A stretch of 19,922 nt of DNA, taken from NCBI GenBank assembly GCA_004556985.1, contig SFFC01000079.1, positions 1-19,922 on the forward strand, in the 5' to 3' direction. Numbering within the stretch: the first letter of the stretch is position 1; every line of letters begins with the position of its first letter. Source of the DNA: Clostridiales bacterium. Lineage in GTDB: Bacteria > Bacillota > Clostridia > Christensenellales > Aristaeellaceae. The translations under genes and the position numbers were made by a program. Below the pieces are notes generated by a model. It was not told the DNA's origin. It ran no database searches and saw only the letters and a program-made list of their open reading frames with translations. Positions 6,896 through 13,425 of this stretch are shown piece after piece.

Positions 6896-8068
6896 ATGAA
6901 GAAAGGGTTGCTCATTGCCCTGTGCCTGATCATGCTCTGTGCGACCGCCCAGGCGGCGACCGTCACCGAGACAGGAACGGGCGTCACCGTCGTCAAAGCG
7001 GCTGACTGGGCGCAGACCTATCCCGACGTGTATGCGTCCTACCTCCGGAACGCGGAAAACGACACGGCGATCGACCACGTCGAGGAATACCCGATGATCG
7101 CCACCGTCTACGAGGGCATGGCCTTCAACAAGTATTACAACAGCGCGCGCGGCCACTACTACACGGTTGAGGACGTGACCAGCACCGGCCGTCCGCACAA
7201 GCTCGCGAACTGCTTCACCTGCAAGACGCCGGACTTCACGGCGAAGGTGAACAATGAGGGCGTCAGCGCGTATACCATTCCCTTTGAGGACATGCTCGCC
7301 GAGGTCAACGAGAGCATCAGCTGCTACAACTGCCATGCCAACACGGGCAGCGAGCTCGTCGTGACGCATACCTACCTGGCCGACGCGATGGGCGCGGACC
7401 TCGAGGCGCTCAACGCCAAGACCGCCTCCTGCGCGCAGTGCCATGTGGAATACTACTTCGATCCGGAGACCAAGGCCGTGACGCTGCCCTACGACAGCAA
7501 GGCCGCGATGGCCCCGGATGCCATCCTCGAGTTCTACGACGGGATCGGCTTTGCGGATTACACCAATCCGCGCACGGGCGTAGCGCAGATCAAGGTGCAG
7601 CATCCCGAGTTTGAGACCTACATGGGCGCGGGCAGCGTGCACGCGGCCACCTTCTCCTGCGCGGATTGCCACATGGAGAAGGCCGTCAACGACGCGGGCG
7701 AGACCTATGTGAGCCATTACTGGACGAGCCCGCTGCGCAGCGAGAGCATCTCGGCGACCTGCTCCGCCTGCCACGCCGACCTGAAGGGCTTCGTCGAGGG
7801 GATTCAGGCCCACGCCGAGGAGCGCACCATTGCCATCGGCAACAAGCTGGAGACGCTGACCAACCAGCTGGCCGACGCCGTCGCCTCCGGCAGCTACACG
7901 GAGGAGGAGCTTAACGCCATCCGCACGCTCAACCGCAAGGGCCAGTTCTACTGGGATTTCGTCTTTGTGGAGAACAGCGAAGGCGCGCACAACTCCAGGC
8001 TGACAGAGGAATGTCTTGACAAGGCCGAGCAGCTCATTGACGAGGCTCTGGGCCTGTTCAAGGCGTAA
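6896..8068 (+). CDS. nrfA: Pentahaem cytochrome c nitrite reductase (ammonia-forming)
   Basis: This exported enzyme reduces nitrite to ammonia with six electrons in dissimilatory nitrate/nitrite reduction. The 390-residue precursor has a signal peptide (1-20, ending TAQA). Five haem sites are visible: the active-site CFTCK (106-110), then CYNCH (143-147), CAQCH (179-183), CADCH (255-259) and CSACH (289-293). Lys in the first motif is the NrfA hallmark. VEYYF (184-188) and KVQHPEFE (233-240) carry the calcium-site and active-site residues, ARGHYY (84-89) the active-site Arg, and candidate axial His residues are 158, 249, 274 and 365. It is shorter than the E. coli enzyme (about 480). The start is the ATG at 6896 after AAAGGGGAA; the frame is open further upstream but that part covers the promoter. 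No NrfH or NrfB partner is adjacent, while resB-ccsA downstream fit haem attachment. Confidence 0.96.
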   Translation: MKKGLLIALCLIMLCATAQAATVTETGTGVTVVKAADWAQTYPDVYASYLRNAENDTAIDHVEEYPMIATVYEGMAFNKYYNSARGHYYTVEDVTSTGRPHKLANCFTCKTPDFTAKVNNEGVSAYTIPFEDMLAEVNESISCYNCHANTGSELVVTHTYLADAMGADLEALNAKTASCAQCHVEYYFDPETKAVTLPYDSKAAMAPDAILEFYDGIGFADYTNPRTGVAQIKVQHPEFETYMGAGSVHAATFSCADCHMEKAVNDAGETYVSHYWTSPLRSESISATCSACHADLKGFVEGIQAHAEERTIAIGNKLETLTNQLADAVASGSYTEEELNAIRTLNRKGQFYWDFVFVENSEGAHNSRLTEECLDKAEQLIDEALGLFKA

Positions 8069-8081
8069 GAGGGAACATGCC

Positions 8082-8115
8082 GCCGGAGCGTGAGCGATCA
8101 CAAGGCTGCTCCGGC
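8082..8115 (+). terminator. Weak hairpin just after nrfA
   Basis: GCCGGAGC (8082-8089) pairs with GCTCCGGC (8108-8115) across an 18-base loop, 13 bp beyond the nrfA stop. There is no T-run, so termination is uncertain; it may only protect the 3' end of the mRNA. Confidence 0.35.
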
Positions 8116-8120
8116 AGCTC

Positions 8121-8440
8121 ACAGCGGCCCGTGGCCGCCTCCTCTTCCGAACCGCTTTGCCATGCCTTGCAGCATGGCTTCCGTGGCCGACGGCTTTTCC
8201 GGCCTCCTGCGCCCACAGCGGCCCGTGGCCGCCTCCTCTTCCGAACCGCTTTGCCATACCTTGCAGCATGGCTTCCGTGGCCGACAGCTTTTCCGGCCTC
8301 CTGCGCCCACAGCGGCCCGTGGCCGCCTCCTCTTCCGAACCGCTTTGCCATGCCTTGCAGCATGGCTTCCGTGGCCGACAGCTTTTCCGGCCTCCTGTGC
8401 CCACAGCGGCCCGTGGCCGCTTCCTCTTCCGAACCGCTTT
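8121..8440. repeat. 94-bp tandem repeat array, three full units and one partial
   Basis: Units begin at 8121, 8215, 8309 and 8403, each starting ACAGCGGCCCGTGGCCGCC. The first three are 94 bp with only a few substitutions between them: one in the central hairpin of unit 2, one in the GACGGC/GACAGC position, and one near the end of unit 3. The fourth stops matching after about 38 bp. Each full unit holds the hairpin GCCATGC-CTTGCA-GCATGGC (8159-8178 in unit 1) and CGGCC-CGT-GGCCG. The 94-bp length is not a multiple of 3, so no single frame repeats, which argues against a repeat protein. The array fills most of the 466-bp gap between nrfA and resB. Function is unknown; recent expansion by slippage or unequal crossover is likely. 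Confidence 0.93.
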
Positions 8441-8534
8441 CCTTTGGGAACCCCCTGCATGCTTTCCCGCTCCGCTTTCCGTTTTCTGCCAGTGATGACG
8501 CAGTGTCTACAGGTGAAAAAAGGGGACTGACTGC

Positions 8535-9773
8535 TTGAAAAAGATCCTGAGTTTTTTTCGTTCCATGCGCTTTGGCATGCTGCTGCTCGTGCTGGTCATG
8601 GTCTGCTCGCTCGCGGGCTCTCTGATCGTCCAGCAGCGCGAGCCGATGGACTATGTGAACCGCTACGGCGCGGAGGCTTCAAAGGTCATCCTCGCGCTCG
8701 GGCTTGACGACGTGTTCTCTGCGCCGTATTTCATCGTGCTGATGGCGGCGCTTTGCATCAACCTGACGCTCTGCTCTGTCACGCGGCTTCCCGCGACGCG
8801 GCGCGCGGGCGCACTGCTCAGAAAGCAGGCGGCCAGCATACCGCCCGCGCAGGCGCTGACCGCCGGGCAGGCGCAGGCGCTCTGCGCCCACCTCAGGCGC
8901 AGGGGCTATCGCCGCGAGGAGGCGGACGGGCGGACGCTCTTTCTCAAGAACCTGCCCGGCTTCTACGGTGCGTTTCTCGTGCATCTCTCCTTTCTGCTCA
9001 TCCTCGTCGTCGGCGTCGCCGCAGTACTCACGGCGGAGGTGACGGACGAGGTCGTCATGCCCGGCGAGACGATAACCCTGGAAAACGGAACCCGCGTGAC
9101 CGTCGATTCCTTCCGGATTGAGGACGAGACGGGCACGCTCGATTACGCCAGCCAGCTGACGGCCGTCTCCGCCGACGGGCAGCGCCAGGCCAGCAAGCTG
9201 GTTCGCGTCAACGAGCCGATGAGCTTTGAGGGCTACAAGCTCTACCAGCAGACCTACGGCACCGCCGGCCAGCTTCGCATCGATCGGCCCGCCAACGGCA
9301 GCAGCGAGGTCGTCACGCTGACAGAGCCCTGCTTCCTGACGCTCAACGGGCAGGACGGCCTGTTCTATCAGGCGCTGTATCCGGGCTATGTGCGCGGCGA
9401 GGATGGCAGCGTGACTCTGATTTCGAGCACCTCCGGGGCGTATACCGACCCGGTTTACGATGTGCTGTCCCTCTCGGGCGGCATGACGACGCCCGTTCTC
9501 GCCTTTCCGGGTGAGACGCTGACCATCGGCGAGGTGAGCTTCACCATGCTCGATCCGGTGAGCTATCCGGGCCTGCGCATCAAGCGGATTCATCCCGCCG
9601 TGCTCGGTGCGCTCTACGCCGTGTTCGCGCTGATGATCGCCGCGCTGTATCTCTGCTTCTTTATGGTCCCCGCAGCCGTGAGCGTCTCGCCGGACGGCTA
9701 TGCGGTGGTCAGCCCCAAGGCCCAGACAGGGCTTCTGCTCGAGCTCGAAACCCTGCTCAAGGAGGATACATGA
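8535..9773 (+). CDS. resB: Cytochrome c biogenesis protein ResB (CcsB)
   Basis: The 412-residue membrane protein is one half of the System II machinery that carries haem across the membrane and attaches it to CXXCH motifs. There are membrane segments near 11-31, 63-82, 140-165 and 350-378, with a large outside domain between the last two. Family features are RFGMLLLVLVMVCSLAGSLI at the N-terminus, VNEPMSFEGYKLYQQTYG in the domain, and YPGLRIKR before the last segment. The start is a TTG at 8535, with AGGGG about 9 nt upstream. It overlaps the ccsA start at TGATG, so the two genes are co-translated. Position after nrfA suggests it serves this multihaem protein, with no clear separate promoter found. 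Confidence 0.93.
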   Translation: MKKILSFFRSMRFGMLLLVLVMVCSLAGSLIVQQREPMDYVNRYGAEASKVILALGLDDVFSAPYFIVLMAALCINLTLCSVTRLPATRRAGALLRKQAASIPPAQALTAGQAQALCAHLRRRGYRREEADGRTLFLKNLPGFYGAFLVHLSFLLILVVGVAAVLTAEVTDEVVMPGETITLENGTRVTVDSFRIEDETGTLDYASQLTAVSADGQRQASKLVRVNEPMSFEGYKLYQQTYGTAGQLRIDRPANGSSEVVTLTEPCFLTLNGQDGLFYQALYPGYVRGEDGSVTLISSTSGAYTDPVYDVLSLSGGMTTPVLAFPGETLTIGEVSFTMLDPVSYPGLRIKRIHPAVLGALYAVFALMIAALYLCFFMVPAAVSVSPDGYAVVSPKAQTGLLLELETLLKEDT

Positions 9774-10654
9774 TGGAAGGTTTGTTTTTTGCCGCGCTGA
9801 TCGCGTACTTTGCCGCCGTCATCCTGCAGATCGTCGGCGTCGCCATCGGCCGCAAGCCGCTGACGCGCGCCGCGCGCTTCATCTTTGCCGCCGCGCTCAT
9901 CCTGCACACGGCGTTCTCCGTCTGGCGGGGCATCGCCGCGGGCCGGCTGCCGCTCGCCAATCAGTTTGAGTTTGCCTCCGGCTTTGCCTGGGCGGCCGCC
10001 GTGCTGGGCTTTGTGCTCTACAAGCGGCTGGGCCAGGAATGGCTGATGACCGTCAGCATGCCGGTCGCGTTCCTCGTGCTCTCCTACGCCGCATTCCAGC
10101 CGATGGAGATCAGGGAGCTCATGCCGGCGCTGCGCTCGACCTGGTTCGCGCTGCACATCGGCGCGGCGATCTTCTCCTACGCCTCCTTCGCCATCGCCGG
10201 CGGCCTGGGCGCGCACTATCTGGTCATGCTCTCCAGGGGCAGCGGCGAGGACGACACGCGCATGCGCCAGACGGATTACCTGACCTATCGCCTGATCTGT
10301 CTGGGCTTTCTGCTGCTGACCGTCGTCATTCTGTCGGGCGCGATCTGGGCCGAGCAGGCATGGTCGCTCTGGTGGAGCTGGGACCCCAAGGAGACCTGGG
10401 CGCTGATCACCTGGATTCTCTACGCCATCTACCTGCATCAGCGGATGCGCATGAAATGGCAGGGCAGCCTTTTCGCCCCGACCGGGCGCAAGTTTTCCCC
10501 GCGCGTCTTGCTTTCCCTTCCATCCTCTGCTATAATGATTGTCGCATATCGCGGATATGGTGGAATGGCAGACACCGGGGACTTAAAATCCCCTGCCGAA
10601 AGGCGTGCGGGTTCGACCCCCGCTATCCGCACCAGCACAGGCGGGCTCTCTTGA
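9773..10654 (+). CDS. ccsA: Cytochrome c biogenesis protein CcsA (ResC), atypical C-terminus running through a tRNA gene
   Basis: This multi-pass membrane protein is the haem-handling partner of ResB. It has the haem-binding motif IWAEQAWSLWWSWDPKETWA (191-210) and the three conserved His positions: His45 (ILHTAF), His128 (ALHIGA) and His222 (YLHQRM). I chose the ATG at 9773, 7 nt after GGAGG; one ATG lies 3 bp earlier. After HQRMRMKWQG (222-231) the usual final membrane segment and ending are missing. The frame instead passes through a tRNA promoter, the whole tRNA-Leu and part of its terminator before a TGA at 10652. Residues from about 260 are therefore encoded by tRNA DNA. The protein may still work because all known key residues are present, but it is C-terminally altered. 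Confidence 0.88.
   Translation: MEGLFFAALIAYFAAVILQIVGVAIGRKPLTRAARFIFAAALILHTAFSVWRGIAAGRLPLANQFEFASGFAWAAAVLGFVLYKRLGQEWLMTVSMPVAFLVLSYAAFQPMEIRELMPALRSTWFALHIGAAIFSYASFAIAGGLGAHYLVMLSRGSGEDDTRMRQTDYLTYRLICLGFLLLTVVILSGAIWAEQAWSLWWSWDPKETWALITWILYAIYLHQRMRMKWQGSLFAPTGRKFSPRVLLSLPSSAIMIVAYRGYGGMADTGDLKSPAERRAGSTPAIRTSTGGLS
10508..10536 (+). promoter_or_regulatory. Promoter of tRNA-Leu
   Basis: TTGCTT (10508-10513) and a perfect TATAAT (10531-10536) are 17 bp apart, ending 14 bp before the mature tRNA. It lies inside the 3' part of the ccsA frame. Confidence 0.82.
10551..10634 (+). tRNA. tRNA-Leu (anticodon UAA)
   Basis: The 84-nt sequence folds as a cloverleaf. The acceptor stem is GCGGATA/TATCCGC with discriminator A and an encoded CCA (10632-10634). 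The anticodon stem is GGGGA/TCCCC around the loop CTTAAAA, giving anticodon TAA, which reads UUA Leu codons. There is a class II variable arm (TGCCGAAAGGCG) and a T-arm GCGGG-TTCGACC-CCCGC. It has its own promoter and terminator and overlaps the end of the ccsA frame. Confidence 0.97.
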
Positions 10655-10672
10655 ACGGGCGCCCGCCTTTTT
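10639..10672 (+). terminator. Terminator after tRNA-Leu
   Basis: AGGCGGGC (10639-10646) pairs with GCCCGCCT (10661-10668), followed by TTTT to 10672: a standard intrinsic terminator 5 bp after the tRNA. Confidence 0.9.
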
Positions 10673-10709
10673 GATGCGCGCCGTCCCGACGCTTTTTTTA
10701 TGCTTTGTC

Positions 10710-10738
10710 TTGATTCCCACGCGAAACCGGGCTACAAT
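10710..10738 (+). promoter_or_regulatory. Promoter of comM
   Basis: TTGATT (10710-10715) and TACAAT (10733-10738) are 17 bp apart, about 40 bp before the comM start codon. Confidence 0.7.
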
Positions 10739-10777
10739 GAGAGCATCCGCAGCCGCGCAGAAAAGGAGGAACCGCCT

Positions 10778-12310
10778 ATGCTCGCTCAGCTTTCAAGCCT
10801 CGGCCTCTCCGGCATCGAGGGCTTCCCCGTCACCGTGGAGGCCTACTGCGCCGAGGGCATGCCCATGTATGAGCTCGTCGGCCTGCCCGACGCCGCCGTC
10901 AAGGAGAGCCGCGAGCGTGTGCGCGCAGCGATGGCCGCCTGCGACATCCTCTTTCCCGTCGCGCGGCTGACCGTCAACCTCGCGCCCGCCGACGTCAAGA
11001 AGGAGGGTCCGGCCTACGACCTGCCCATCGCGCTCGCCATCCTCGCCGCCAGCGGCGCGCTCGATCCGGACAGCCTCTGCGGCGTCGCGGCAGTGGGCGA
11101 GCTCTCCCTCTCCGGCGGCGTGCTCGGCGTGCGCGGCGCGCTCTCCATGGCGATGGCCGCGCGCCAGTGCGGCGTGCACGCGCTGCTGCTCCCGGCGGAG
11201 AACGCGCGCGAGGCCGCCTGCGTGGAGGGGCTTGACGTGCTGCCCGTCCATCATCTCAGCGAGGCCATCGGCCATCTGCGCGGCCGCCGCCCGATTTCGC
11301 CCATGGCGGTCACGCCCTATGACCAGCTGCTGCAGCGGCGGCAGACGGTGCATGACTTTTGCGATGTGCGCGGACAGAAGAGCGCCAAGCGCGCGCTGGA
11401 AATCGCCGCCGCCGGCGGCCACAACGTGCTGATGATCGGCCCGCCCGGCAGCGGCAAGACGATGATGGCCCGCTGCCTGCCCGGCATTTTGCCGGATATG
11501 ACGCTCGAGGAGTCGCTCGAGGTCACGCGCATCCACAGCGCTGCCGGCGCGCTCGCCGCCGACAGCGGCTTGCTGCTCGAGCGCCCGTTCCGCGCGCCGC
11601 ATCACACGGTCAGCGCGGTCGCCCTCGTCGGCGGCGGCAGCAAGGCCAAGCCCGGCGAGATCAGCCTCGCGCACCACGGCGTGCTCTTCCTCGACGAGCT
11701 GCCGGAGTACAACCGCGCCGCGCTCGAGGCCATGCGCCAGCCGCTCGAGGACGGGTTTGTCAGCGTCGTGCGCATCCATGCGCAGGCGCAGTATCCCGCC
11801 CGCGCGATGCTCGTCGCCGCGATGAACCCCTGCCCCTGCGGCAACTACGGCAGCAAGACCGTCCCCTGCCGCTGCTCGCAGAAGGACATCGCCCGCTATC
11901 TCGGGCGCATCTCCGGCCCGCTGCTCGACCGCATCGATATGCAGCTCGAGGTCTCCGCCGTGCCGGTCAGGGAGATCACAGCCTCCGCGCCGGAGGAACC
12001 CTCTGCCGCCATTCGCGAGCGCGTGCAGGCCGCGCGCCTTCGCCAGCGCTCGCGCCTGGGCGCGGACGGCCCCGCCTGCAACGCCGAGCTGACGCCCCGC
12101 CAGGTCGGCGAGGTCTGCCGCCTCGACGATGCCTGTCAGGCGCTTCTGGAGCGCGCCTGCGAGCGCTATCACCTCTCCATGCGCGCGGTCAACCGCACGC
12201 TCAAGGTCGCGCGCACCATCGCCGACCTCGCCGGGAAGGAGGACATCGAAAAGGCGCATCTGCTCGAGGCGCTCGCCTACCGCAATCCCGAGGGAAGCTA
12301 CTGGAAATGA
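10778..12310 (+). CDS. comM: ComM/YifB family AAA+ ATPase (Mg-chelatase-like)
   Basis: The 510-residue protein belongs to the YifB family. Characterised members (ComM) are helicases that promote branch migration during natural transformation. The N-terminal Lon-like part (1-165) includes GLPDAAVKESRERVRAA. The AAA+ core has Walker A GPPGSGKT (221-228), APHHTVS (273-279), Walker B VLFLDELPE (302-310), the cysteine cluster CPCGNYG...CRC (352-366) and LGRISGPLLDRIDMQ (375-389). A C-terminal helical domain follows. Length matches the family (about 500). The start is the ATG at 10778, 7 nt after AAAAGGAGGA. It is a single-gene unit with its own promoter and terminator. The role in recombination is taken from the family; no competence genes are adjacent. 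Confidence 0.95.
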   Translation: MLAQLSSLGLSGIEGFPVTVEAYCAEGMPMYELVGLPDAAVKESRERVRAAMAACDILFPVARLTVNLAPADVKKEGPAYDLPIALAILAASGALDPDSLCGVAAVGELSLSGGVLGVRGALSMAMAARQCGVHALLLPAENAREAACVEGLDVLPVHHLSEAIGHLRGRRPISPMAVTPYDQLLQRRQTVHDFCDVRGQKSAKRALEIAAAGGHNVLMIGPPGSGKTMMARCLPGILPDMTLEESLEVTRIHSAAGALAADSGLLLERPFRAPHHTVSAVALVGGGSKAKPGEISLAHHGVLFLDELPEYNRAALEAMRQPLEDGFVSVVRIHAQAQYPARAMLVAAMNPCPCGNYGSKTVPCRCSQKDIARYLGRISGPLLDRIDMQLEVSAVPVREITASAPEEPSAAIRERVQAARLRQRSRLGADGPACNAELTPRQVGEVCRLDDACQALLERACERYHLSMRAVNRTLKVARTIADLAGKEDIEKAHLLEALAYRNPEGSYWK

Positions 12311-12314
12311 CCGG

Positions 12315-12342
12315 CCCCGGCCTTTTCGCGCCGGGGTCTTTT
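12315..12342 (+). terminator. Terminator after comM
   Basis: CCCCGGC (12315-12321) and GCCGGGG (12330-12336) pair across an 8-base loop and are followed by TCTTTT. It begins 4 bp after the stop. Confidence 0.8.
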
Positions 12343-12479
12343 CAGTTTACTCTGTAAGCCCTTCTGAAAAGCCCCGCACTCGGCCACAAAGCAACAAGAC
12401 TTACGTCACTTGGTCGGTTATGCAGCCGGCATCATGCCGGTTTGGCAAAAAAGGTCGAGATCCGCCGCCGGAGAACCTG

Positions 12480-12485
12480 TATAAT
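12480..12485 (+). promoter_or_regulatory. -10 box of the AraC-type regulator gene
   Basis: A perfect TATAAT lies 21 bp before the start codon. No good -35 sits 16-18 bp upstream, as is usual for promoters that need an activator. The palindrome CCGGCAT-C-ATGCCGG at 12426-12440 is centred about 50 bp before it. Confidence 0.5.
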
Positions 12486-12506
12486 GATCTCACAGGAGGG
12501 ATGCCT

Positions 12507-13391
12507 ATGAAGGAACAGATTCTCGCCGTGCAGCGCATGCAGGAGTACATTGAGGCCCATCTCTCGGAGGAGATCACCCTCGCCGGCCTCGCGCAGGCCT
12601 CGCTGTTTTCGCCTTGGCATTCCTACCGGCTCTTCCGCGCCTATCTCGCCCTGACGCCCGCGGAATACATCCGCCGGCTGCGGCTCTCCCGCTCGGCCAT
12701 GCGGCTGCGCGCGGAGCATGTGCGCGTCGTCGACGTCGCAGCCGACCTCGGCTTTGGCAGCGTCGACGGCTTTCAGCGCGCGTTTCTGCGCGAATTCGGC
12801 TGCAATCCCGGCGAATACGCCCGCACGCGGGTACCCATCCCCCTGTTCATACCCTACGGCGTCAAATTCCGGGAACTGAGAAAGGAAGTCATCGACATGG
12901 AAGCTCTGCAGAGCGTCTTCGTTCAGCTCGTCAGAAAGCCCGCGCGCCGGGCTGTCATCCGCCGCGGCATCCGGGCGGAGGATTATTTCGCCTACTGCGC
13001 CGAGGTCGGCTGCGACGTCTGGGGCCTGCTCATGAGCATGGATTCCCTCGGCGGCGAGCCGGTCTGCCTCTGGCTGCCCGCCTCCTACCGCAAGCGCGGC
13101 ACCTCCATCTATGTGCAGGGTGTGGAGGTACCCCCGGAGGGGGACTGCCCCGTACCGGAGGGCTTCGACGTCATCGCGCTGCCCGAGACGGAATACCTGA
13201 TGTTCCAGGGCGAGCCCTTCCGCGAGGAGGACTACTGCGGGGCGATCCTCGCCGTGCAGCACGCGATGGCGCGCTACGATCCCTCGCTCATCGGCTACGC
13301 CTGGGACGACAGCCAGCCCCGCATCCAGCTCGAACCCCGCGGCGAGCGCGGCTATATCGAGCTGCGCGCAGTCAGACCGGCCGGGAAATAA
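12507..13391 (+). CDS. AraC-family regulator with C-terminal effector-like domain
   Basis: The 294-residue cytoplasmic regulator has the DNA-binding domain first: two helix-turn-helix units (about 24-45, ITLAGLAQASLFSPWHSYRL; and 74-96, VVDVAADLGFGSVDGFQRAF) and the family ending REFGCNPGEY. A linker (KFRELRKEVIDM) leads to a C-terminal domain (about 135-294) with the length and pattern of GyrI-like or small-molecule effector domains. This MarA/Rob-like order is common in Clostridia. The start is the ATG at 12507, 6 nt after ACAGGAGGG. It stands alone between comM and convergent uvrC, so the target genes and ligand are unknown. Confidence 0.88.
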   Translation: MKEQILAVQRMQEYIEAHLSEEITLAGLAQASLFSPWHSYRLFRAYLALTPAEYIRRLRLSRSAMRLRAEHVRVVDVAADLGFGSVDGFQRAFLREFGCNPGEYARTRVPIPLFIPYGVKFRELRKEVIDMEALQSVFVQLVRKPARRAVIRRGIRAEDYFAYCAEVGCDVWGLLMSMDSLGGEPVCLWLPASYRKRGTSIYVQGVEVPPEGDCPVPEGFDVIALPETEYLMFQGEPFREEDYCGAILAVQHAMARYDPSLIGYAWDDSQPRIQLEPRGERGYIELRAVRPAGK

Positions 13392-13397
13392 AAGCCA

Positions 13398-13425
13398 GGG
13401 CTGCCCTTCCGGGCAGCCCCTTTTT
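13398..13425. terminator. Bidirectional terminator between regulator gene and uvrC
   Basis: GGGCTGCCC (13398-13406) and GGGCAGCCC (13411-13419) form a perfect 9-bp stem with a TTCC loop. On the plus strand CTTTTT follows; on the minus strand TGGCTTTTATTT follows. It lies between convergent genes and overlaps the uvrC stop codon. Confidence 0.85.

Noticed and set aside
6563..8404. Open frame of about 613 codons on the minus strand
   Set aside because: It is antisense to nrfA and the 94-bp repeats. NrfA haem motifs establish the plus strand as coding.
8121..8440. CRISPR array
   Set aside because: The repeats are contiguous 94-bp units without unique spacers, and no cas genes are nearby.
8077..8538. 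Several repeat-containing open frames on both strands across 8077-8538
   Set aside because: The 94-bp unit shifts frame at every copy, so no frame gives a regular protein repeat. No ribosome site supports a start.
9698..10438. Minus-strand open frame antisense to ccsA
   Set aside because: It is charged, low-complexity (His/Arg/Asp/Gln) and opposite a membrane protein with conserved motifs.
10551..10634. tRNA-Leu as an attachment site of an integrated element
   Set aside because: No integrase gene and no repeated 3' tRNA fragment were seen in the window. Downstream genes are ordinary chromosomal ones.
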